A stretch of DNA of 15,960 nucleotides from NCBI GenBank assembly GCA_937884235.1, contig CALGBT010000099.1, positions 1-15,960 of the forward strand. The letters run 5' to 3'. Positions 9,301 to 12,749 of this stretch are shown piece by piece (position 1 is the stretch's first letter; each line of letters opens with the position of its first letter). The notes beneath the pieces were generated by a model. The model made no database searches, was not told the origin of the DNA, and was given only the letters and a program-made list of their open reading frames with translations. The stretch is from an uncultured Pseudomonadota bacterium. Lineage in GTDB: Bacteria; Myxococcota_A; UBA9042; CAIXZC01. A program made the position numbers and the translations under genes.

Positions 9301-10356
9301 GTCGGTGCACTCGAGGTCGTCATCGCAGTCGTAGGTGGTGCCAACGCAGAGGTCCTCGACGCAGGAATCGGTGTGCGTGCAGGAATCGGCATCGCTGCAG
9401 AAACCTTCCACCGTCGCTTGGACGCAGCCCATAGCCGGGTCGCAGGTGCCACCGGTGCAGGAATTGCCATCATCGCACTGGTTGTCATCACCTGTGTGGG
9501 TCACCTTGTTGGCCACTTCGTCGCAAAGGTCTACGGTACAGTCGATGTTGTCGTCAGTCTCTGGCGGGGTGCCGGCAATCATCTCGCCGCTTTCGGACTC
9601 ACAGAGTTCCAGGCCGTTGCAGAACTGGTCGTCATCGTAGCTGGTGCCGGTGCCGTCGTCGGGCATGCAGACCAGTTCCTCGCCGTCGACCGGGGAAAAT
9701 GCGCAAGTGAGGGTCTCGTTGCAGAGGTTATCATCTTCCAATAACGCACAATCCGCCGGCTTCGCACAGGGACAGTCGTAGCCGAGCAGCAGCGGCATCA
9801 ACACGTTTTCCGGCAGAGCCAGGTGGACACAACTCCCACTCTCGCCACAGTTGTCCACGGTGCAGGGGCTCCCGTCGTCACATTCGTCGCTGTCGAACAT
9901 CCAGCACGATCCGCCGCAGCCGTCGTTCCCACACTCCAGCTCTTCGCAGTCGGGAATGCAGGCCTCCACCTCGCTGCTGTCAACACTGTCCGGATTCGTG
10001 GCATCAACGAGGTCCAGAATCCCGGCGTCGCCACCATTTGCCACATCTGTGACTTCTGTCGGGCCAACGTCCAGCATATCGCTCGTGATGATGTCCACCG
10101 CATCCGCTAGTTGGGCATCAAGAGAGTCCCGCAGGTCCACTACGTCGACGTCAGGAACGGCGGCATCGGGTAATTCAGAGCGGGGCAAGTCCTTCCCGTG
10201 GACTTCCGGCAAGTCGAGCGTGGTGCGGCCATCGGCCATCCGGCCGTCGACAGCGTCCTTGCCGCCATCGGCAGCCCCCTTGAAGGAGAATTCAGCCGGG
10301 GCAATGCAGGAGGCAAATAGCAACATAGCGAGAATCACGAGGATGATGCGACGCAT
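3331..10356 (-). CDS. Giant surface lipoprotein (paralog 2): Cys repeats, MopE-like motifs, Gly-rich beta-helix, kelch propeller
   Basis: This is a complete 2341-aa protein. The ATG at 10356 follows GGAG (10364-10367) with 7-nt spacing; the stop is TAA at 3331. The lipoprotein signal ends FASC (Cys17, Phe at -3, slightly off consensus). Order of parts: Asp-rich tether (about 45-130); CGNDGCGGSC unit (133-153); four to five CDDGxxCT units (158-361); cysteine-rich block with two MopE-like motifs (420-705; WDDDCNG near 556, LDDNCDGQVDEG near 638); right-handed beta-helix (about 706-1912) opening with PFSTIQEAIEY and closing with FHLSPGSPCIDAG; three CGNDGCGGSC-type units (1931-2033); six kelch repeats (2055-2341). 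All parts point to extracellular display and binding; no catalytic motif was seen. It is divergently transcribed from a TPR/PEGA gene and followed by its paralog after 120 bases. Ligand and role unknown. Confidence 0.93.
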   Translation of the reverse strand: MRRIILVILAMLLFASCIAPAEFSFKGAADGGKDAVDGRMADGRTTLDLPEVHGKDLPRSELPDAAVPDVDVVDLRDSLDAQLADAVDIITSDMLDVGPTEVTDVANGGDAGILDLVDATNPDSVDSSEVEACIPDCEELECGNDGCGGSCWMFDSDECDDGSPCTVDNCGESGSCVHLALPENVLMPLLLGYDCPCAKPADCALLEDDNLCNETLTCAFSPVDGEELVCMPDDGTGTSYDDDQFCNGLELCESESGEMIAGTPPETDDNIDCTVDLCDEVANKVTHTGDDNQCDDGNSCTGGTCDPAMGCVQATVEGFCSDADSCTHTDSCVEDLCVGTTYDCDDDLECTDNICDGEGGCDHPLLEEWCLIDDECVAAETPSPESPCLACLPEESTDAYAADDTQNCGPLPEALSTACLAGLCTVFECNPGRGHCDDSHANGCETDTTADLLHCGGCSKPCDQGQVCSLGECKNECDGELTKCDPAGCVDTQTNPLFCGNCETACDFDNATALCVDGQCTMGDCLDMTGDANGNPDDGCECLITNQGQELCNEWDDDCNGLIDDVADDLITTDPINCGQCGNVCPSGGVAQMAVCANKTCNLTDCADNQWDLNGNAVDGCEYECPYAGQQETCNELDDNCDGQVDEGFVLTSDLENCGACGNICAHASVAEYLCAGGQCIVLACNEGYKDANNQGTDGCEVEWQPDGELWVDSWEGGTYADDFDGSQDFPFSTIQEAIEYSFDGYLIHINEGIYTGGVEIDIPNLTIQGAGQDLVFVSTPEYGTGFHITADGVTVANLAISAGRYGIHFEGTEESPLQGGVAKNLGISSLQGAVGEGGDAAGVKLEWTVGVSVSQCEFSSVAGSEGAAGTDGNTAGEEGGRGLGVHVLNSTQCAIMANSFAGLLGGKGGAPSGSNRGGAGGVAAGLLLENATGGLISDNEVELATGGAGGGGATQSWGGEGGVGAGVYLLHSTGNGFSSNTFEFIYGGPGGPCWNAEEWIGVAEGADQGGFGFFFDEESLANTVETSNLVSGQAVVYLSGADGAVVTGHELMANADTTNLGKIVVVDSVNVTVKDNQIGFVGAPSGVTTAGSTATGGDGEMAAGIRLRNCIGCQVLENEVSAVFGGTGGTSGKQGFGGAGGIAAAVALEGCAGSLVSDNHLSDLLGGQGGGGMSGGGTSGVGTGVYLAGSSGNTVSGNSVEDVDGGPGGPAPSLETMGAQQEGYGVFLEETALDNTVEDTNLVEGDQTVYRYGEVDSTVQGYVLIAGSNPTNLGKIAVVDCTGVRVSNNEVAYFTGRAGVGMADNAAACVGAIGAGIRVSNCAQCTVSYNTVSHIDGGIGATGCGGKISGTGGIGVGLLLAGSTSAQVTGNQIEEVAGGIGGSAHQTSSGGPGGVGAGIYLSDSVTATVTSNLIGFVIGGDGGATASYYSSGVGGVGAGVYLEASEGAELAGNTLSAIAGGAGGFAKDEKATAGLAQVGYGLYMDPDSQGTQVALDNLLEGALIVYLHGVNDLLVEGVHVESEANPTNFGQIVLLDSDGVTVKDCSVSSGRGTAGCTGADNTKGCAGGDLVGLLLDSCTNCNLEGVVIQGLQGGQGGSGGYSGSGGNGGPVFGIDVVDSSGLSVSKLQVSGILGAPGGTGGYDENGGNGGATFGARFTGCKGLSLEEMKVNDIGGGVGGSYAYSGDVGGKGGEATGILVDSCTSSAADRVTVRKVSGGAGAPDKYAMPTQSGAATGSEFVDSAGFTWQHSIVADVSSGLGSSLSARGLAGMRVDNCPLMKIRNSVVHGIGFDTNWDLIAGVVTTASQNAPLSLLDSIVGEVTGTCLRNDNVNYPLALKADYSDIFYCNAATDNAQMAATCLSLPPMFVDPQNGDFHLSPGSPCIDAGKELSDYASEPEPNGCRVNIGAYGNTPEAIANPFVGHCPNGGLCQPNCLGKACGNDGCGGSCATCGGESEVCSAAHQCCVPDCEGKLCGDDGCGGSCGGCPDGEVCDLQFTCCQPLCEGKCGKPDGCGGICDTCAWGNVCLPSGLCAGPVECQGPIVCGQMKDMPGPRHMGTAVAFDGALHYLGGYVADGEQVGNHSDAVFTYAPAADLWSDGALAVLPAPLAYHGSAVVGGVLYNVGGSNGELLQALHSYGGQESGWQSLLDMPLPAQGLNHGTLEFDDKLFVLGGTYGGGYQYHDYGNVYDPGADGWSKTGNMVLGRRFIAAVVHGGSLYAFGGVKGWGTVYRHVERYDVGTSTWTQLGDLPVPAAKAITVSIGDYIYLMLAETGYNTPATSEVYRYDPKTDSWELHGYLAPAMTYSHRAFAQVGNSVYLFGGKRWNYGNSTTARVDVVVFE
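3334..4194 (-). other. C-terminal kelch beta-propeller of paralog 2 (six repeats)
   Basis: Six kelch-like repeats span about residues 2055-2099, 2109-2148, 2157-2200, 2204-2249, 2252-2297 and 2303-2341. The Gly-Gly doublets are visible in LHYLGGY, LYNVGGS, LFVLGGT, LYAFGGV and VYLFGGK; the fifth has YLMLAE instead. The conserved Tyr and Trp follow (YDVGTSTW, YRYDPKTDSW). The final strand VDVVVFE probably closes the ring. Kelch propellers bind proteins or sugars. Confidence 0.87.
4258..4566 (-). repeat. Three CGNDGCGGSC-type cysteine units between helix and propeller
   Basis: Residues 1931-1966, 1966-2000 and 2000-2033 each follow the pattern C-x2-C-x2-K-x-CG-[ND]DGCGGSC-x2-C-x-C (the third is degenerate: CGKPDGCGGIC). 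A single unit also follows the N-terminal tether. These units are frequent in large deltaproteobacterial surface proteins. Here they form a disulfide-rich hinge between the beta-helix and the kelch domain. Confidence 0.85.
4621..8241 (-). other. Right-handed beta-helix domain of paralog 2
   Basis: Residues 706-1912 begin with a DUF1565-like entry (DGELWVDSWEGG, STIQEAIEY, IHINEGIY, LTIQGAG) typical of parallel beta-helix proteins. They continue with coils of the form GAGVYLxxSxGNxVSxN separated by GGxGG loops. The domain ends with the common closing sequence around FVDPQNGDFHLSPG and VNIGAYGN. At about 1200 residues this is a very long helix. Beta-helices of this kind usually bind polysaccharide or serve as rigid surface stalks; no polysaccharide-lyase catalytic residues were recognised. 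Confidence 0.85.
5197..7719 (-). repeat. Two-level repeat inside the beta-helix: about 40-aa units grouped into larger modules
   Basis: Units of about 40 residues (for example with their Leu at 1108, 1149 and 1188) carry a GGxGG-rich loop and a core like VGAGVYLxxSxGNxVSxN. Groups of three or four units are followed by a conserved junction with an NLVxG, VYLxG pattern and TNLGKIVVVD. The junctions lie at residues 1021-1087, 1234-1300 and 1492-1556 (bases 7096-7296, 6457-6657, 5689-5883). Module length therefore varies from about 213 to 258 residues, the third having one extra unit. The last group (to about residue 1720) lacks the junction. Confidence 0.8.
8242..9330 (-). repeat. Duplicated 363-codon cysteine-rich block, copy 2
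   Basis: This is the counterpart of the block in paralog 1. Bases 8309-8346 match 716-753 exactly over 38 nt, followed after one silent mismatch by another 29 identical bases. The MopE-like motifs (Pfam putative metal-binding motif family) are at residues 549-568 and 631-650; their Asp-rich DDDC/DDNC cores could bind calcium or another metal, which is an inference from the family name and the acidic residues. Confidence 0.9.
9274..9885 (-). repeat. Short array of four to five CDDGxxCTxxxC repeats in paralog 2
   Basis: Residues 158-361 contain clear units at about 158-176, 293-311, 319-337 and 343-361, plus a partial one near 270-280 that lacks its first cysteine pair. The last unit aligns with the last unit of the longer array in the neighbouring paralog, and homology continues from there without gaps. 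Confidence 0.8.
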
Positions 10357-10405
10357 GAGGTAGCTCCGAAAATTGTGCGTACTCTAAACCTGTCGAGTGG
10401 CGATT

Positions 10406-10442
10406 CTAGCGCAGCGCGCACGAGCGCGCAAGCGTGCGCTAG
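10406..10442. repeat. GC-rich inverted repeat between divergent genes
   Basis: CTAGCGCA (10406-10413) pairs perfectly with TGCGCTAG (10435-10442). Inside it GCGCGC (10414-10419) can pair with GCGCGC (10424-10429) around an ACGA loop, leaving AAGCG bulged. An alternative 7-bp pairing uses GCGCACG with CGTGCGC. Both flanking genes are transcribed away from it, so it is not a terminator for either. A shared operator, protein-binding site or cruciform is possible. It lies 50-86 bases upstream of the ATG of paralog 2. Confidence 0.6.
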
Positions 10443-10525
10443 CATGGCGGGCTGACGTGGTGTTGCTCGGTCACCGCCTTGCCTTGCAGCATAGGGCGTG
10501 GTATTTGTCATGCATGCGGTGTCAC

Positions 10526-10530
10526 GGAGG
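10526..10530 (+). promoter_or_regulatory. Shine-Dalgarno GGAGG that fixes the start of the TPR/PEGA gene
   Basis: GGAGG ends 8 bases before the ATG at 10539. That ATG begins a normal signal peptide (MRRMTSGCFAAVFCFLL). The earlier in-frame ATG at 10479 would add 20 residues that do not fit a signal peptide. Confidence 0.8.
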
Positions 10531-10538
10531 TTGTTGAG

Positions 10539-11783
10539 ATGAGAAGGATGACGTCAGGGTGCTTCGCAGCCGTGTTTTGCTTCTTGCTGACGAGCGGGTT
10601 GGCCGCGCAGGAGAAGCGCACGCCGGAGGAGTTGGAGGCCATCTCTCAGTTGGCGCTCAAGCGGGCATCGGAAGGACAATTTCAGCAGGCTATTGCGTTG
10701 TGGACTGATATCCTGGATGAAGTCCCGGCAGCGACTGCCCTGGACCTGCATGTGAACATTGGTGTGGCCTACAACAGGCTCCAGAATCTGCCCGCCGCCT
10801 GGCATCATTTGAGCGTCTACCTTGAGGCCGCTAAGAAGGCTGACAAGGCGGTGGCCAAAGAGCGTCAGAAGATCGGGAAGAAGCTGGCGAAGACGCATAC
10901 TCGGGTCTCTTTCCGATGTGAGCCCGCGGCGATGTTGCGGTTGTCGCCCACCGCCGCCGAGTCCTACCCCTGTCCGCTGGACTGGTATCTGGCTCGCGGT
11001 AGTCACACCGTGGTGGTGGAGAAGGCCGGCTTCGAGGCAGAAAAGAGAACCTTCGAGGTTGGCAAAGGTGCCGCTAGCGAGACATTTGCTTTGAAGCAGG
11101 CGGTCGTGCTGGGCACCCTCATTGTGCTGGGCGACGGCAAGGCAGTGCAGGTCTTCCTGGATGGTCGGTTGGAAGGAGTGGTGCCTTTTGAGCGCAAACT
11201 GAAGCCTGGAACTTACGAATTGATGGTGGCCAAGCCCGGTGAGATGCCCTGGAAGAAGACCATCACGCTGGCATCGGGCGGATTGGTCCGGGAGAGTCCC
11301 CAGGTCGCGCAGAAACGGGTTGCCAAGGCACCCGAGAAGGGTCCTGAAGATGGGACCACTGGGCCACTGAAGCTGGGCAATGAAATCGTTGAGCATGGTC
11401 CGGCGGCCAGCCGCTCCCATGCTTTGGAATGGAGTCTTATCGGCACCGGCGGCGCACTCCTGCTGGGTGGTGGCATCTTCCACGTGCTGGCAATCACTAA
11501 AGACCTCTCCCTGCGTGACGGAATTGCCCCCGGCGACGCGGCCACGAAGGAAGAGTTCGACAACCGCACCACCCAGTACAACGATGCTTGGGAAGAAGAT
11601 GTCAGACCGCGGGCTTTGACAGCCTATGCCCTCTATGGAGTCGGTGCTGCGACCGCGGTTGCCGGGGCAGTGTTGCTCATCGTCGATACCGGGAACCGAG
11701 AGAAGGCAGAGGCCCTCTCGCATCATTTCTATCCCCTGGTGACCCCCCAGGGCTCCGGAATGGGATTTGCTCTGAGCTTCTAG
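10539..11783 (+). CDS. Secreted or envelope TPR/PEGA-domain protein
   Basis: The protein has 414 residues from the ATG chosen by its strong SD. Residues 1-23 are a signal peptide (hydrophobic FAAVFCFLLTSGLAA). About 30-100 looks like TPR helices (EGQFQQAIALWTDIL, VNIGVAYNRLQNLPAAWHHL). About 121-187 and 188-252 resemble two PEGA-type beta domains (SHTVVVEKAGF; VQVFLDGRLEGVVPFERKLKPGTYEL). Two hydrophobic segments follow, about 299-320 (IGTGGALLLGGGIFHVL) and 360-383 (LYGVGAATAVAGAVLLIV), with a charged stretch between. This arrangement is common in Myxococcota envelope proteins of unknown detailed function. PEGA domains often occur in surface or S-layer-like proteins. It is divergent from the giant lipoprotein gene and may share its control region. 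No enzyme motif was seen. Confidence 0.85.
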   Translation: MRRMTSGCFAAVFCFLLTSGLAAQEKRTPEELEAISQLALKRASEGQFQQAIALWTDILDEVPAATALDLHVNIGVAYNRLQNLPAAWHHLSVYLEAAKKADKAVAKERQKIGKKLAKTHTRVSFRCEPAAMLRLSPTAAESYPCPLDWYLARGSHTVVVEKAGFEAEKRTFEVGKGAASETFALKQAVVLGTLIVLGDGKAVQVFLDGRLEGVVPFERKLKPGTYELMVAKPGEMPWKKTITLASGGLVRESPQVAQKRVAKAPEKGPEDGTTGPLKLGNEIVEHGPAASRSHALEWSLIGTGGALLLGGGIFHVLAITKDLSLRDGIAPGDAATKEEFDNRTTQYNDAWEEDVRPRALTAYALYGVGAATAVAGAVLLIVDTGNREKAEALSHHFYPLVTPQGSGMGFALSF

Positions 11784-12287
11784 CCTGCCCGTCGCTCTCT
11801 CCAGAGCAGTTGGGCTACCTCTCCCCGATTGGCCAACCGATGATTCCCTCGGCAAGTGGCACTGCTGAATCGCCTGTATGCATGAGCCAGCCTCGTTGCG
11901 AAGAATTTGAGACATCAGACATGAACGAACGGATGGTGCGGGTCATGGCCGGGCGCGGCGTGGCTGTCTGTTTGACCTCCACAGGCACCAGATTGGAGCC
12001 ATCGTCGAGTAACAGGTCGACCTCAATACCGGTTGCCGTACGCCAGAAGTAGAGGTGCGGGTCGAGTCCGCGGTGCCACAGGGTACGAAAGAGTTCGTTG
12101 ACCACACGCCCGACAAATACATGATGACACCCTTGTGGCTTAATGGCGGGAAGGTAATGAGTAGAGCGCACCAGCTCCGGGCAAAGTGGCGGGATTTCTA
12201 CCGGCGGGACGTTTCGACTGAGACCTCTAGGTGGGCTTGCAGAAGGTCAGGAAGACGAAGTCGACTGAGTCTCGAACCGCGTTTTCA
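11784..12287. other. Region without an intact gene between the TPR/PEGA gene and the signalling operon
   Basis: Apart from the DUF4143 remnant nothing coding is supported here. Bases 11784-11814 and 12247-12287 show no clear hairpin with a T-run, so no terminator can be assigned for the TPR/PEGA gene or for the operon ending at 12288. Confidence 0.5.
11815..12171 (-). pseudogene. Remnant of a DUF4143-type AAA ATPase (C-terminal part only)
   Basis: The frame encodes LYFWRTATGIEVDLLLDDG, then LVPVEVKQ and RGWLMHTGD. This matches the C-terminal DUF4143 region of the family of AAA ATPases whose usual pattern is LYFWRDxxGxEVDLLI..PIEIK. Intact members have roughly 380-450 residues with a Walker A/B domain first; here only about 120-145 residues remain and no Walker motif is present. 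The only initiation codon near the front is a GTG at 12171. The same frame stays open back to a TGA at 12247-12249, and its translation there (IPPLCPELVRSTHYLP) may be decayed sequence of the preceding domain. It is convergent with the TPR/PEGA gene, 31 bases apart. A short expressed protein cannot be excluded, but decay is more likely. Confidence 0.65.
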
Positions 12288-12749
12288 CTACTGACACAAC
12301 TCCAACATCAAACGGCGAATCTCATCGGGAGTGACGGCATCGGCCACCCAGCCGAGGTTGGGGTTCTTCTGCTGGAGGAACTGGAAGCGGCCAGTCTCGC
12401 GGGAGAAGTCGTAGGAGATGATGGTGGGGTGGGTGGCGAAGCCGTTCTGGCTGAGGTGGTGGAGGATGTAGAGGCCCTGGTTGTTCTGCAGGTAGCGCCA
12501 GGCGCGGGCGGGGTCGCCGTTTTGCTGCCGGGTGGCGGCCACGTGATCGCCCAGGAGCTCGGGTAGGGGAATGCGGTCGAAGCGCATGTCCAGGTAGATG
12601 AGATCAATGCCTCCTTGTTGCAGGGCCGCCAGGGCCTCGGCCCCATTGTGGGTCTGGACGTACTTAGGCTCCGGGACGAAGCGCGAGAGGTTCTCCAGGT
12701 ACTCGTTGCCGTCTTCCACGATGAGAACGGTGCGGGATTCGAGGTTCAT
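12288..12749 (-). CDS. Stand-alone atypical response-regulator receiver protein
   Basis: This is a 153-aa CheY-like domain with no output domain. It begins VLIVEDGNEY (acidic Glu12/Asp13) and has the phosphoacceptor candidate Asp54 in IDLIYLDMRF. The beta-4 position reads TIISYDF (Ser112). Two things are unusual. The stretch between Asp54 and the next helix (about 55-95) is some 25-30 residues longer than normal. The conserved beta-5 Lys of the KP pair is absent: the matching region reads GWVADAVTPDEIRRL. Its ATG overlaps the stop of the histidine kinase (ATGA, 12746-12749), so translation is probably coupled. It likely receives phosphate from, or tunes, that kinase. With the Lys missing it may signal without normal phosphorylation-driven switching. 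Confidence 0.83.
   Translation of the reverse strand: MNLESRTVLIVEDGNEYLENLSRFVPEPKYVQTHNGAEALAALQQGGIDLIYLDMRFDRIPLPELLGDHVAATRQQNGDPARAWRYLQNNQGLYILHHLSQNGFATHPTIISYDFSRETGRFQFLQQKNPNLGWVADAVTPDEIRRLMLELCQ

Larger units (their letters stand above)
10357..10538. promoter_or_regulatory. Divergent intergenic region with presumed promoters for the lipoprotein and TPR/PEGA genes
   Basis: This 182-base gap separates two genes running in opposite directions, so it must hold or lead to promoters for both. Contents that can be pointed to are the SD of the minus-strand gene (GGAG, 10364-10367), the inverted repeat 10406-10442 and the SD of the plus-strand gene (10526-10530). No good -35/-10 pair was recognised on either strand. 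Confidence 0.5.

Noticed and set aside
10377..10390. GG-N10-GC arrangement upstream of paralog 2 on the minus strand, as in sigma-54 promoters
   Set aside because: Only the minimal dinucleotides match. The implied transcript start would fall in the ribosome-binding site, and such a match is expected by chance in a region this long.
10479..10538. Earlier in-frame ATG for the TPR/PEGA gene
   Set aside because: It has no good SD and puts 20 unsuitable residues before a normal signal peptide. GGAGG at 10526-10530 supports the start at 10539.
10554..11915. Minus-strand open frame (453 codons) across the TPR/PEGA gene
   Set aside because: The plus strand here has a signal peptide, SD, TPR and PEGA-like features, while the minus translation has none and runs into the DUF4143 remnant.
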